From positions 4,831,001 through 4,895,000 of the forward strand of contig NC_080557.1 of NCBI RefSeq assembly GCF_030253575.1: a DNA stretch of 64,000 bases, given 5' to 3'. A program made the position numbers and the translations under genes. Source of the stretch: Rhododendron vialii. Its lineage: Eukaryota > Streptophyta > Magnoliopsida > Ericales > Ericaceae. Of this stretch, positions 10,905-21,636 are shown piece by piece (positions within the stretch are counted from its first letter, which is position 1; each line of letters opens with the position of its first letter). The notes under the pieces are model-generated. The model did not search any database, was not told the DNA's origin, and was given only the letters and a program-made list of their open reading frames with translations.

Positions 10905-11095
10905 TACCTCGGCATCGATGTAAAACCTGAGATCCCATCGATGGCGATGGCAATAAGGGGCTGATGAGCTATGCTGCTCGGCAGCGATGTAAGACGATTG
11001 ATTCCATCGATGCCGAAGGCAATAAGGGCCCAGAAGACTAACACACTCGGCAGCGATGTAATGGGATTTAACCCATCGATGCCGATGCCAATAGG
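10905..11095. repeat. Three hairpin repeats shared with the LTR
   Basis: Three units of about 65-70 bp each have a left arm CTCGGCATCGATG or CTCGGCAGCGATG, a spacer of about 15 bases and a right arm CCATCGATGCCGA or a variant, followed by GCAATAAGG or GCCAATAGG. The same arms occur in the LTRs at 7925-8090 and 20100-20265. Confidence 0.8.
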
Positions 11096-11733
11096 ATTCT
11101 GTTTTTCTTCAATTTGAGCCCCTGAACTTCCAAAACTTTCCATAGCATCCCCCAAAACACCTTTTAAACAATGAACACTCAACCAAACAACCCTCCGAAC
11201 AACCGGTCGCTTAGGCTAAGCAAAGAATGGGAGAAAAACAGGATGCAAAATAGGACAAGGTGACTCATATGTGGTATAATCATGCAAAGAATGCCTCGTA
11301 TCCTTTCCTAAGTGCGCTTTGGATTCCAAAATGATTGAAAATCGACATTTAAACACAATTAGGCATGGACATGCGATTATTCACCTAACTACAAGCTTTT
11401 TATTGAGAAGATGGGGATATGGGCCAAAACTTGCTCACAAACTTGCTCAACACTTAAACCATTCAATTGTCAACTAAGCATGCAAGTTAAGAAGCACAAA
11501 ATTCTTGGGATTGCTACGAATTCTTGCTAACTAACAACGATTGAGCATGCAACAAGTCTTGAACAAAACTAAAAACTCTGACAAAAGGAAGAATTTGCAA
11601 GTAAAAACCTTTTATTTATTTTTAAAATTTTCAATTTTCTATTGTTTTTTTGAATTTTTCAAATTTTCAAATGTTTTTGAATTTTCAAAATTTTTGCAAA
11701 AATTAAACAAAAATCAACCAAATAGCACATAAG

Positions 11734-11758
11734 CTAACCCCTCCCCCCAACTTAAAGC
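11734..11758 (-). other. Second polypurine-like tract in the Athila-like spacer
   Basis: On the minus strand it reads CTTTAAGTTGGGGGGAGGGG, sharing TTAAGTTGGGGGG with the tract next to the 3' LTR. It may be an internal plus-strand initiation site or a relic of duplication; that role is inferred. Confidence 0.5.
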
Positions 11759-12386
11759 GATGCTATGCCCTCATAGCATTAAGAACAAGAGTGAAGAAAG
11801 GAAGAGTGCGCGAATGTACCGTCCAAGGGAAATGTCAACCCCTAAATACCTCGACCAAGTAGGAGGATTTTATGCCAATGTTTTGCTCCAGCCAGATTAG
11901 ATGCTTCCAGGGTTCACTCCTTCGGTTCTACCAACTCGGAACCATAGCTAGTCACACAGGGCCATATCCAAAGCTTTATCGGACTAACAACCGTGGCTCG
12001 TAGCCACACCCATGCTTAGGGCTCCTGAACGCCTCACTCACTCCGGCTTTAGGCCCAAACTACCAAGGCTGGTGTGGTAGCAAATAAACCCTGCAGAAGA
12101 CTTAATAGGACGGCTTTCCACAAAACAAATGACATTAGAACCACCGGCCCGTGTTATCCGGCTTCAAACCAAACCAAAATTAAAAGACAGAACATAAAGA
12201 AATTGCAAAGAACAAATTAGACATGCAAAACAAAATGAAATGCGATGCACCACCCGATCATCACGCGATCACACGAGTCATACTTTTCTTCCCATCTCTT
12301 ACCGTTAGGGTAAGCAATGGGTGGCTATACTAGACCGTCGAAAATTTGTTATGCTAGCGCCTGTAATAAAATCTATCGCTTGACCT

Positions 12387-12823
12387 CGCCAAACAATGAA
12401 GTCCAGCGTCCCCTAAGATCAAAACAAAGCAAGATGCAATACAACCTAGCGTGCACTCTAGGCAATATCAAACCTCACTCACAGACCTAAGTTGCCTCCG
12501 ATTAGGGGCAATCGCGGAGAGCATGGATCATTAACGATAAACTATTACCAAGAAGAACTAATAAAAGCCCTTTTTTCACTAACACATTGGTGAAATCTTT
12601 TGCATGTGAGGTATCTCCAAGATTTTATTAGATGCAAACACAGAACAAAAACAAACAAAACATAACAAACAAAGCATGCATACTAAACTAAAATAGAAAG
12701 AAAGCAAGAAAGAAAGAAAGAAAGAAATATGCACAGTATATACAAATTTAATATCAGAACTCGGAGCGTCAAAGTCACAGCTAGACTCCGCCAAACAATG
12801 AAGTCCAGCGTCCCCTAAGATCA
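12387..12823. repeat. 35-bp direct repeats within a degraded 400-bp tandem repeat
   Basis: The segment containing CCAAACAATGAAGTCCAGCG is identical over 35 bases at 12387-12421 and 12789-12823. Each copy is followed at a similar distance by a TAATAAAAGCCC or TAATTAAAGCCC segment (near 12558 and 12966), so the repeat unit is about 400 bp with variable conservation. Confidence 0.8.
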
Positions 12824-13166
12824 TAACCAGGCAAGCAAACAAGATAGAGCCAAGTGCGCAAGCACGGGAGTATCACGGCCAAACCTAAGGATCTATACCG
12901 CCCCCGGTGGGGCTAATCTGGGAAACGTGAGTGGTTTACTGTGAATTACTCCTATCAGAAAAGCTAATTAAAGCCCTATGTCACTGATATTAAATGATTT
13001 GCCCTTCGAACCGGAGCTGGGCACACGATCCTTCTTTTAGTAGCGGCGTGCGAAGCTACATATACCCAAGTCAATGGAGGGTACCCCCTACCCGGGGGCC
13101 GGGTCCGACAAACAGTTAAGTTCAGCGGTTACGCTTTCGCTCCCCGTGCAATTTTTAAGAAACAAA

Positions 13167-16100
13167 CTAATCAACCGTGTAAACTGGATCGATTAACTCC
13201 TCATCCGGCTCGCCAAACTCTAAAGTACCAAGAAACAGTTTAAGCTTTTGGCCATTAACTTTGAAAGATTTACCATTTAACGGATTCATAACATCAACAG
13301 CACCATGAGGATAAACATGCTCAATAACATAAGGGCCCGCCCAACGAGAACGTAATTTACCGGGAAACAAATGAAGCTTAGAGTTGTATAGGAGTACCCT
13401 TTGTCCAACCTCAAACTTTTTCCGGTGAATTCGCTTGTCGTGGAAATCCTTGACTTTGGCTTTGTAAATGGCGGTGTTGTCATAAGCATCTCTCCGAATT
13501 TCTTCAAGCTCATTGAGTTGGAGCTTTCTGTGCGCTCCGGCGGCTGGTAGATGATAATTAAGTGTCTTGATTGCCCAATATGCTTTGTGCTCGAGCTCTA
13601 CCGGAAGATGGCATGCTTTTCCAAAAACCAAACGATACGGCGAAGCCCCCAAAACAGTCTTGTATGCTGTGCGATAAGCCCAAAGTGCATCGGTCAAACG
13701 AAGACTCCAATCTTTCCGGTTCGGATTCACCGTCTTCTCCAAAATGTGTTTGATTTCCCTATTTGCCAACTCAGCTTGTCCATTCGTCTGAGGATGATAA
13801 GCAGTGGAGACCTTGTGATTGATTCCATACTTCTTCATTAATGCCCCAAAAGCACGATTGCAAAAGTGAGTTCCTTGATCGCTTATGATTGCTCTTGGCA
13901 TCCCAAAACGTGAAAGAATGTTGTCCTTGAGGAACTCCACCACTACCTTGGCATCATTGGTCCGCGTTGCGATGGCTTCTACCCATTTTGAAACATAATC
14001 AACTGCTAATAAGATGTACAAATTGCCAAAAGAAACGGGGAAAGGTCCCATGAAGTCTATGCCCCAGCAGTCAAAGATCTCAACCACCATAATGTTGGTC
14101 AATGGCATTTCGTCCCTCCGAGACACACTCCCAAGCTTTTGACAACGTTCACAAGCTACACAAAAGTGATGAGCATCCCTATGCAAGGTTGGCCAATAAA
14201 ATCCACATTGCAGCACTTTAGCAGAAGTCTTCTTAGAAGAGAAATGGCCCCCACAAGCTTCTGAATGACAAAACTCAAGAATTCTTCGCTGATCTGAATC
14301 TGGGACACAACGGCGCACTATTTGATCTTGGCAATACTTGAAAAGATAAGGGTCATCATAAGAGAACATTCGTACTTCATGAAGGAACCGACGACGTTCT
14401 TGAGGAGACCAATGTGGCGGTAAGAGTCCCGTAGCCAAATAATTCACTATATCCGCAAACCATGGGGCACTCGAAACAGCAAACAATTGTTCATCCGGAA
14501 ACGTGTCCACAATAGGTAAGCTTGGAGTAGGGTCCTCGAACTGTAACCTTGATAAATGATCGGCTACCACATTCTCGACACCCTTTTTGTCCTTGATAGT
14601 TAAATTGAACTCTTGGAGAAGCAGGATCCATCGTATCAAACGAGCTTTGGCATCTTGCTTGGTAAGTAGGTACTTGAGAGCTGAGTGGTCCGTATACACA
14701 ACAATAGGGGTGCCCCCAATAAGATAAGACCGGAATTTATCAAGAGCAAACACTACCGCAAGTAACTCTTTCTCCGTGGTAGTGTAATTCACTTGAGCAT
14801 CATTCAAGGTCTTGCTTGCATAATGGATAACATACGGATGCTTGTCCTTCCTTTGCCCCAAAACAGCGCCTACAGCATAGTCACTTGCATCACACATAAG
14901 CTCAAACGGGAGGCTCCAATCCGGTGGTTGCACAATAGGCGGGGTGGTAAGACTAGCCTTCAACTTAACAAAAGCTTGCTCACACGCGGCGGTCCATTCA
15001 AACGGAACGTCTTTGACAAGAAGGTGGCACAGGGGTCGAGAGATAGCACTAAAGTCTTTGATGAATCGACGATAGAATCCGGCATGCCCGAGAAATGAAC
15101 GGATATCCTTCACGCATTTTGGAGTCGGGAGATTGGAAATAAGATTGATCTTAGCCTTATCCACCGCGATACCATCCGACGATATAATATGCCCCAAGAC
15201 AATCCCTTGAGTGACCATGAAGTGACACTTTTCCCAATTCAGAACCAAATTCTTCTCTTCACATCTTGTTAGAACTTTCTCTAAATTAGCCAAGCATGAA
15301 TCAAATGAATCGCCAAAAACAGAGAAATCATCCATAAAAACCTCTACTATCTTCTCAACCATATCACTAAAAATCCCCATCATGCATCGTGAAAAAGTCC
15401 CCGGAGCATTGCACAAACCAAAAGGCATACGACGATAAGCGAACGTTCCAAAGGGGCAAGTGAAAGTTGTTTTCTCTTGATCCTCTAAAGCAACTCCAAT
15501 TTGATTGTAACCGGAATAACCATCTAAGAAACAATAGAATGCATGGCCGGCTATCCTCTCCAAGATCTGATCAATGAATGGTAAGGGAAAGTGATCCTTT
15601 CTGGTACTTGCGTTGAGCTTACGATAATCAATACAAACTCTCCATCCAGTCTGAACACGAGTAGGTACGAGCTCATTCTCCTCATTTCGCACAACTGTAA
15701 CTCCGGATTTCTTTGGTACAACTTGAATTGGGCTCACCCATTTACTATCGGCGATAGGATAAATGATTCCAACATCCAAGAGCTTTAAAACTTCAGCACG
15801 AACTACATCCTTCATAATAGGGTTCAAACGACGTTGAGGTTGACGAGACGGCTTGACATTATCCTCCAAAGCAATATGATGCGAGCAAAGAGTAGCATCA
15901 ATCCCTTTGATATCAGCAATTGTCCATCCTATAGCCTTCATGTGCCGCCTTAGAGAATTGATCAATTTCACCTCTTGGAGATTCCCAAGAGAGGAGGAAA
16001 TAACCACAGGGTAAGTCTCGTTGTCTCCAAGAAAAACGTACTTCAAAGTATCAGGAAGGGGCTTCAACTCCAATTTTGGTGGCTCAACACTAGATGGGAG

Positions 16101-18653
16101 AACCTTCTTCTCAATTGGTGGAAGCTCCTCAAACACTTCAAACTTTGGAGTCCAAGAATTTATAGCGCAAGCTGCATCTTCCTTACCAAGCAATGAACTC
16201 AAATAACTCACTTCAGAAGACTCAAGAAATTCATCCTTTTCAATCGTAAGAGTAACTTCCAAGGGATCACTGAAAAGCAATTCATCCACGTGTTCTTCTA
16301 CAAGAGTATCGATAAGGCTCACTTCATTCACGTACTCGTCATCTCCCATTTGGCTACCCACATTAAAAACATTGACCTCCATCTTCATGTTACCGAAGGT
16401 CATATTGAGGAGTCCATTTCGACAATTAATAACTGCATCTGCCGTGGCTAAGAAGGGTCTTCCAAGAATCACCGGAGTAGAAGCAGCAGAAGAGTCGATC
16501 GGATTGGTATCGAGAATCACAAAATCCACCGGATAAACAAATTGGCCAACTTGCACTAGAACATCCTCTACTACTCCCCTCGGTGTACGAACGCTTCGAT
16601 CGGCCAATTGGAGAGTGACTCGAGTAGGCTTCATCTCCCCCAACCCAAGTTCTTGATAAACAGAAAACGGAAGCAGGTTGACACTTGCACCAAGATCAAG
16701 TAAAGCTTGTTCGATACGCTTCTCTCCAATGGTTACAGCGATAGTAGGGCTCCCCGGATCCTTGTACTTCGGCGCGATATTCGTTTGAATGATAGAACTC
16801 ACTTGCTCAGTAAGGAATATCTTCTTTTGAACATTAAGCTTGCGCTTCCGAGTACACAAATCTTTAAGAAACTTGGCATATGACGGAATCTGCTTAATTG
16901 CATCCATAAGAGGAATGTTAATCTTCACTTGATTGAACAACTCATGCAACTCCTCATTCAAATTTGGTTTCGCCAAAGCCCTCAAACGACTAGGAAACGG
17001 TGCCGGTGTTGAAATAACTCGAGGGTCCGGTACACTTTGTTCCTTCGCTTTGCCTTTATCCTTTCCTTCTTCTTCAACAAGAGTCTCCTTACTTGCTTCC
17101 TTGGGAGATTCCCCAATGATTGGAATTGAACGTTCGATAGGAGGAGGCAAGGAAGACGGTTCCGGAGGCATCACCACTTGGTTATCAACTATCTTCCCAC
17201 TCCGAAGAGAAATAATAGCCTTTGCTTGCTCGGGGAAAGTCACCGAAGAGCTAGCAAAGTGAAGACCTTGAGAAGTAGGATTGGAATTCGGTTGCGGATT
17301 AGGTTGAGGTTGAGTAGGAAACTTCCCTTTCTCCTGTTGTAACAAACCCACCGTAGTTGTCAACTTGCCCAACTGGTTTCTGATGTCATTCATCATTTGA
17401 GTTTGTTGCTCATTGATAGCTGTTTGGCCTTGCAAGAGAGCACTAAATTGATCTTCCCAAGAACGCTTTGGTGGTTGTTGATGGAACTGAGCAGGTTGTT
17501 GTTGAAATTGGTTCGCATGTGGGAACGGAGTAGAAGGAGCAAAACCAGGTGGACCTTGAGCTTGAGGGAAACGGAAAGCATTCTGAGGTTGCTTCCAAGG
17601 CAATTGAGGAGCGGGCGGTGGAGCTTGAGAAGAACCCCCCTCATTAGATTGATTCCAACGGAAAGCTGGATGTTGCCTTGTCCCCGGATTATAAGATTGA
17701 GAATAAGGGTCAAAGCGTTGGACAGCTTGTACTTCTTCTGGAGCAATTCCATTAATTACATTTTTCAAAGCAGGAATATTGGGGCACGCTTCTGTAGAAT
17801 GGCCCACAATCTCACAAATAACACACACTTCTTCCACTTGGCGTACTGCTTTCACTTCTTGAGATTGAGCACTCTTTAATTCCAACTTGTCAAGTTTCCG
17901 AGCAATCTCCTCCAAACGAGTTTCAAAAGCTGTATGCTCTGCAATAGAGAACTTCCCTGAACCTGTAGGACCTTGATTGAACATTGCTCTATCTCCCGGA
18001 TCTGCAAACTGCCAAGACTGAGTCTTCTCAGCTAGTGACTCATAGTAATCCCATGCATCCTCCGGTGTCTTCCCCATAAAATCACCGCCACCCATAGTAT
18101 CCAGAAGCTGTTTACTCTCTTGAGAACACCCGGTGTAGAAATAGTTAACTCTGAGATACAACGGAAGGTTGTGATGAGGAACCGACATAAGCAAATCTTT
18201 GTAGCGCTCCCAATACTTGTGGTAAGTCTCCCCATCCCTTTGCTTGAAACATTGAATCTGATCGATAAGTAACTTTGTCCTGCTTGCTGGAAAGAACTTG
18301 GTAGTGAAAGCATCCTGAACTTCTCCCCAGTTACGCAAAGATTGTGCCTTCAAAGAATTAAACCATTGTTTCGCCTTGTCTTTGAGAGTGAATGGAAACA
18401 ACTTCAAACGAGCTTGGTCAAGTTGCCCCGGAACTGTAACAAAAGAGTGCAGAATATTCTCGAACTCCCGGATATGCAAATACGGATCCTCCAATTCTCT
18501 CCCCCGAAACTCTGGAATAATACGAAGATACTCAGCCTTGAATTCAAATGTATTCCCAGCGGTCGGAATCGGAATAACGATAGGAGATACTTGAGGAGCC
18601 CGTTCTGGATTCAGATAATCACGCAAAGTACGAACTGGAACTTCTTCGGCCAT
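13167..18653 (-). CDS. Gag-Pol polyprotein of the Athila-like element
   Basis: One uninterrupted frame of about 1828 residues from the ATG at 18653 ([10 protein letters not shown]). A longer start at 18785 is possible but lies in leader-like sequence. Domains in order: Gag (about 60-185, with [19 protein letters not shown]); a CCHC zinc knuckle ([14 protein letters not shown], about 277-290); aspartic protease (DLGASVN, Asp about 653); reverse transcriptase with FMDD at about 1106-1109; RNase H ([13 protein letters not shown] about 1250, [10 protein letters not shown]); and integrase with an HHCC zinc finger (ending CVACERCQ) and a D, D-35-E core ([25 protein letters not shown], about 1531-1625). 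These activities make and insert the DNA copy of the element. All catalytic residues I can check are present and no stop or frameshift is seen. Gag and Pol are in one frame with no visible recoding site. Confidence 0.95.
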   Translation of the reverse strand: MAEEVPVRTLRDYLNPERAPQVSPIVIPIPTAGNTFEFKAEYLRIIPEFRGRELEDPYLHIREFENILHSFVTVPGQLDQARLKLFPFTLKDKAKQWFNSLKAQSLRNWGEVQDAFTTKFFPASRTKLLIDQIQCFKQRDGETYHKYWERYKDLLMSVPHHNLPLYLRVNYFYTGCSQESKQLLDTMGGGDFMGKTPEDAWDYYESLAEKTQSWQFADPGDRAMFNQGPTGSGKFSIAEHTAFETRLEEIARKLDKLELKSAQSQEVKAVRQVEEVCVICEIVGHSTEACPNIPALKNVINGIAPEEVQAVQRFDPYSQSYNPGTRQHPAFRWNQSNEGGSSQAPPPAPQLPWKQPQNAFRFPQAQGPPGFAPSTPFPHANQFQQQPAQFHQQPPKRSWEDQFSALLQGQTAINEQQTQMMNDIRNQLGKLTTTVGLLQQEKGKFPTQPQPNPQPNSNPTSQGLHFASSSVTFPEQAKAIISLRSGKIVDNQVVMPPEPSSLPPPIERSIPIIGESPKEASKETLVEEEGKDKGKAKEQSVPDPRVISTPAPFPSRLRALAKPNLNEELHELFNQVKINIPLMDAIKQIPSYAKFLKDLCTRKRKLNVQKKIFLTEQVSSIIQTNIAPKYKDPGSPTIAVTIGEKRIEQALLDLGASVNLLPFSVYQELGLGEMKPTRVTLQLADRSVRTPRGVVEDVLVQVGQFVYPVDFVILDTNPIDSSAASTPVILGRPFLATADAVINCRNGLLNMTFGNMKMEVNVFNVGSQMGDDEYVNEVSLIDTLVEEHVDELLFSDPLEVTLTIEKDEFLESSEVSYLSSLLGKEDAACAINSWTPKFEVFEELPPIEKKVLPSSVEPPKLELKPLPDTLKYVFLGDNETYPVVISSSLGNLQEVKLINSLRRHMKAIGWTIADIKGIDATLCSHHIALEDNVKPSRQPQRRLNPIMKDVVRAEVLKLLDVGIIYPIADSKWVSPIQVVPKKSGVTVVRNEENELVPTRVQTGWRVCIDYRKLNASTRKDHFPLPFIDQILERIAGHAFYCFLDGYSGYNQIGVALEDQEKTTFTCPFGTFAYRRMPFGLCNAPGTFSRCMMGIFSDMVEKIVEVFMDDFSVFGDSFDSCLANLEKVLTRCEEKNLVLNWEKCHFMVTQGIVLGHIISSDGIAVDKAKINLISNLPTPKCVKDIRSFLGHAGFYRRFIKDFSAISRPLCHLLVKDVPFEWTAACEQAFVKLKASLTTPPIVQPPDWSLPFELMCDASDYAVGAVLGQRKDKHPYVIHYASKTLNDAQVNYTTTEKELLAVVFALDKFRSYLIGGTPIVVYTDHSALKYLLTKQDAKARLIRWILLLQEFNLTIKDKKGVENVVADHLSRLQFEDPTPSLPIVDTFPDEQLFAVSSAPWFADIVNYLATGLLPPHWSPQERRRFLHEVRMFSYDDPYLFKYCQDQIVRRCVPDSDQRRILEFCHSEACGGHFSSKKTSAKVLQCGFYWPTLHRDAHHFCVACERCQKLGSVSRRDEMPLTNIMVVEIFDCWGIDFMGPFPVSFGNLYILLAVDYVSKWVEAIATRTNDAKVVVEFLKDNILSRFGMPRAIISDQGTHFCNRAFGALMKKYGINHKVSTAYHPQTNGQAELANREIKHILEKTVNPNRKDWSLRLTDALWAYRTAYKTVLGASPYRLVFGKACHLPVELEHKAYWAIKTLNYHLPAAGAHRKLQLNELEEIRRDAYDNTAIYKAKVKDFHDKRIHRKKFEVGQRVLLYNSKLHLFPGKLRSRWAGPYVIEHVYPHGAVDVMNPLNGKSFKVNGQKLKLFLGTLEFGEPDEELIDPVYTVD

Positions 18654-19121
18654 TGGGCCTTTGCAATTGCGATTTAATTTGTGAGGCGGAGAGTGGGCAG
18701 GATACGCCCTGGCAATGCTACGGATTTTTGGCGGAGACGAAGAACGATGAAGCCGATTTGAAATTGGGCTCCGGTAAACACGCATACACAAGCAAATATA
18801 CTAACTAACTAACAACATAGGGGCCATCCCGCCACCTCAACTCAACAAACAGAATATGCGAGGGGTTATGCCACCACCTCGGCTAAGCAATGCAATCAAA
18901 TTAAAGCTAACTAACTAGATTAATTACGCTAAACTAACTAAGAAACAAATTCAATATTTAGCCTGGCTTCGTTACACCTCAAGTTTAGATGAACTAGGTT
19001 AGAGGTATCCACCAAACTAAATACGAACTACTAACACATAAACTACTAAACTACTACTACTAAACGAAAGCGGGATACTTACAGTGGTTTGTCGAACCTC
19101 CAAGAAAGCCATAATAAGAAA
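18654..19121 (-). other. Leader of the Athila-like element
   Basis: Sequence between the primer site and the preferred Gag start. The Gag frame is open through its right end up to 18785, so a longer N-terminus cannot be excluded. It contains a GGGGCCATCCCGCCACCTC-like segment repeated in variant form near 18815 and 18855. Confidence 0.5.
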
Positions 19122-19139
19122 TCCCCGGCAACGGCGCCA
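19122..19139 (-). other. Primer binding site complementary to tRNA-Asp
   Basis: On the minus strand TGGCGCCGTTGCCGGGGA begins four bases inside the 5' LTR. Its complement ends CCCCGGCAACGGCGCCA, the 3' end of plant tRNA-Asp(GUC) with CCA. Athila-clade elements typically use this primer. It fixes the direction of the element as minus. Confidence 0.92.
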
Positions 19140-19143
19140 AAAA

Positions 19144-20590
19144 TGCTTCGTTCGCTCCGATGATAATAATAATGCGGAATAATACCCCAAGCGTAGGGCT
19201 TAACGCGTCGGTTGAAGCATAATAAACCGGAAATCCGGGATCGTACCCAAGGGAAAAATTATATGGCTTGGTCGGATTTGTAGATGCAAGTAAGGGCTTT
19301 CGGCCTTTAGACGGCCAACTTTGTTTTACTTTGAAAGGTGGAAATAAAAGGGCTAAATTAAAGCGAATTAACTAGGGAAAAGATAGGCTAGGTCTAGGAA
19401 TTATTAACACCCAAGACTCGAGCTAAACTACACTCTTCACCCAATTACACAATTTAAGATACTTGATTAAAGTTCTCAAGTCGGAAAATCGAATGATTTG
19501 AGAACCAAGCTAGCTCTAGAATTCATTTGACAAATACCTCGTGCGAAAGAGCTCTAAGCATCTTATGTGGTGGGTAGTCGACGCTCCCACCTACACAAGA
19601 TCAAAGAGGTTAACACCTCGGTGATTTATCAAACAAACCCGAACCCCACATCAATTTTCAAATCAAAGTTTGAAGCTTTATTGGGTGTAAAATGCAATTT
19701 TCGCCCGGGCCATGAGATGCTAATCATCCCATGACCTAACCCTTGAAACTACTCACCCATATCTAGAGAGATAGGAGCAAGCAAAAATCTAGCTACCATA
19801 ATGAAATAACAAGACTTGAATTAAACTAGAGACTAAGATAGATCGGGAGAAAATAAACAACTTTAATTAAGGCAACAATAACAAAAATTAACAACTAAGG
19901 GCAGAAAATTAAAATATAAGTGCTGGAAAAATGAAGAACAGCAAGAACAATTCAAAATGCAAATTGAATCTAATTCTAGATCTAAAATTAGGTAAGCAAA
20001 TCTAAGTCTACTTGTTTGTACAAAATAATGACAAAGGCTTTTATACTCCGAAGGTCCGCGCCTGGAATATTCCCAAGATGCTCAGAAAATCCGCTCTTAA
20101 GCCCCTCGGCATCGATGGCAACGGCCTTAGAATGCTCTACTATGGGGTTCGGCATCGATGGAAGATGATTTGTCCCATCGCTGCCGAAGTGGTTAAGGGG
20201 TATTTGCCACTAAGGGGCTCGGCATCGATGGGATGTAAAAGTTTACATCGCTGTCGAGGCCAATAGTGGGTCATTGCCTTGGCCGCCTTCCTCTTGCTCG
20301 GGCAAATCTGCTTCTTGCTCGGGCAATGATGGGTTCTGCTCGGGCCATCGGGCTTCTGCTCGGGCAAATCTGCTTCGGCTCGGGCGATGACAGGTTCCGC
20401 CTTGGCAAGTCAACTTCTGCTCGGGCAAAACCTTGTCTAGTGCAACGAAAGCTCCCTTTTTGGCGATTTACCTACAAAATAGGACTAGACACTATACGAG
20501 CAAACAACGTTAATAATAACTAATAAGTAACTAAATTTAACTAAAACTAAATACTAGCGCACCCTGCATTACATTCTCGGGTGCTTATCA
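19144..20590 (-). repeat. 5' LTR of the Athila-like element
   Basis: 1447 bp, same ends and length as the left copy, with one difference found by eye (A at 20299 against G at 8125). It drives transcription leftward into gag-pol. Confidence 0.95.
20038..20045 (-). promoter_or_regulatory. Likely TATA box of the 5' LTR promoter
   Basis: On the minus strand the LTR has TATAAAAG about 550 bases from its 5' end, in a fitting U3 position. The same octamer is at 7864-7871 in the 3' LTR. The start site is not visible. Confidence 0.5.
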
Positions 20591-21109
20591 GGTGGACCCA
20601 TGAGACGATTGTAGTTAGTGGATGTGGGAGGAAAGGATCTCGCGGAGAGAATTCTTAGATTACATGTAAGATGATGGATAGTAAAGAAAAAGACGATGTG
20701 TTATTATTTTGTACCTTCAGTGTATTATGAATTATTATATTGTTGATCTGTATATTGTGGTATTGGGTTTTAGGATTTCTACTTAGTGAATTATCACTCA
20801 GGATACGTTTGTATCCTGGCAAATCGTTTGCTTCGGCGTTCAATTTGCCAGAGTGTGCAGGATTTCACAGTGGAGAAGTTGATACAGATGGGACTCCTGG
20901 AACGGAGCCTGGGCCAATGTTGCTTGGAATTCGTGTCAAAATTAGAGTCGCTCTGGAGTTGCTTTTATTAAGTAAATGTACATAGATTTTTGTATTATTT
21001 TGAAATTGTAATTTTTGTATAAGGATAAATAAGGGCCTAATAGTTTGTAAAATTCAGTGTATTTTAGGGTTAATGTTTTCGAAATCCCTTGAGAAATCGG
21101 GGCGTTACA

Positions 21110-21285
21110 CCTGGTCTCCTGGTCTGTCACCTCCACATACATCTGGGCTACACATGAGGGAGAGTGTATGTTAGACTTGTCATATATCGCTCATCTAAGA
21201 TACTCAAGCTTGGTTAATAAAATCTAGAGGATACTCTATCTATTACCAATTGATTTCAGGTTGGAACCCTTCTAGAAATCTAACA
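21110..21285 (+). mobile_element. TRIM copy 2, right part with its 3' LTR
   Basis: The TRIM internal sequence resumes after the solo LTR with CCTGG (target duplication) and CTGTCACCTCCAC. It runs to a purine-rich ACATGAGGGAGAG and then a 117-bp LTR at 21169-21285, starting TGTTAGAC and ending ATCTAACA. Together with 4919-5006 it forms the outermost layer of the nest. Confidence 0.75.
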
Positions 21286-21636
21286 ATCGAAATAGATTTG
21301 TAAAAGAAAAATAGGATGGACATGTATGTGAAAATTGGACAAACAAACAATTCGTATTGGATTCACGACATGAGTCTTTAACATAAATTCGTAGCATAAT
21401 CACACAACACGAAAGTAACAATCTGCTTATGCAACAAACACGCAAAAAGAGGTATGTACTGTAGCACGTCCTGAGAAAGAAACTAACTCACAGCTGCGTG
21501 AGCATGAACCATGAAGTAAAAGATCATAAAGCATTGGACTGGTTCCCCCCAACTGCATTTCGAAGTGATATCGATCGGCCTTCATTCAACTCCTTTGCTC
21601 ACTTATAATATAATGCGAACCCAAAGAGAAGTGACG
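21286..21636. other. 3' flank of ankyrin pseudogene B
   Basis: It contains GATTCACGACA and TAGCATAATCACA, a sequence that recurs 3' of genes C, E, F and G (for example near 25780, 48390, 55150 and 60640). It is therefore part of the duplicated gene unit. No gene. Confidence 0.6.

Larger units (their letters stand above)
10459..13166 (-). other. Long spacer between pol and the downstream ORF
   Basis: This is 2.7 kb without a convincing gene. It contains a hairpin repeat family (10905-11095), a second polypurine-like tract (11734-11758), a 35-bp direct repeat pair within a degraded 400-bp tandem repeat, and a (GAAA)n tract near 12690-12727. An open frame at 10628-11143 encodes three degenerate copies of an IGIDG...TSLPS-like stretch, but this is explained by the hairpin repeats rather than by a gene. 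Confidence 0.6.
6970..20590 (-). mobile_element. Complete Athila-like Ty3/gypsy LTR retrotransposon
   Basis: The 13.6-kb element has 1447-bp LTRs at 6970-8416 and 19144-20590 and a GGTGG target duplication at 6965-6969 and 20591-20595. It is transcribed on the minus strand. In order it has the 5' LTR (right), a tRNA-Asp primer site, the gag-pol frame, a long spacer, an extra ORF, a polypurine tract and the 3' LTR (left). One difference between the LTRs was found (G at 8125, A at 20299). Gag sequence style, the tRNA-Asp primer and the FMDD reverse transcriptase motif point to the Athila lineage. The intact frame and near-identical LTRs make this a recent insertion that may still be competent to move. 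Confidence 0.93.
5007..21109 (+). mobile_element. Solo LTR (Ty3/gypsy, probably chromovirus), split by the Athila-like element
   Basis: The left part is 5007-6969 and the right part 20596-21109, together about 2.5 kb. It starts TGTAACGACCCGG, ends ATCGGGGCGTTACA, and is flanked by CCTGG at 5002-5006 and 21110-21114. TG...CA ends with a 5-bp duplication fit one LTR left after LTR-LTR recombination. No coding domain belongs to it. The GGGGCGTTACA end resembles the chromovirus LTR end at 61726 (GGGGCGTGACA on its own strand), so a Ty3 chromovirus origin is inferred. The interior contains a (GA)n run near 5540-5580 and a 76-bp tandem repeat. Confidence 0.8.

Noticed and set aside
10905..11095. 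CRISPR-like repeat array
   Set aside because: Units are imperfect, few, shared with an LTR and lie in plant DNA; there are no cas genes.
10628..11143. Open frame with threefold IGIDG...TSLPS repeat in the Athila spacer
   Set aside because: The repeats are a side effect of the DNA hairpin family, which also occurs in the LTR in non-coding context.
5007..21109. One giant composite DNA transposon with ends TGTAACG...CGTTACA
   Set aside because: The inverted ends fit an LTR with a 5-bp duplication, and the inner 13.6 kb is a separate retrotransposon with its own target duplication.
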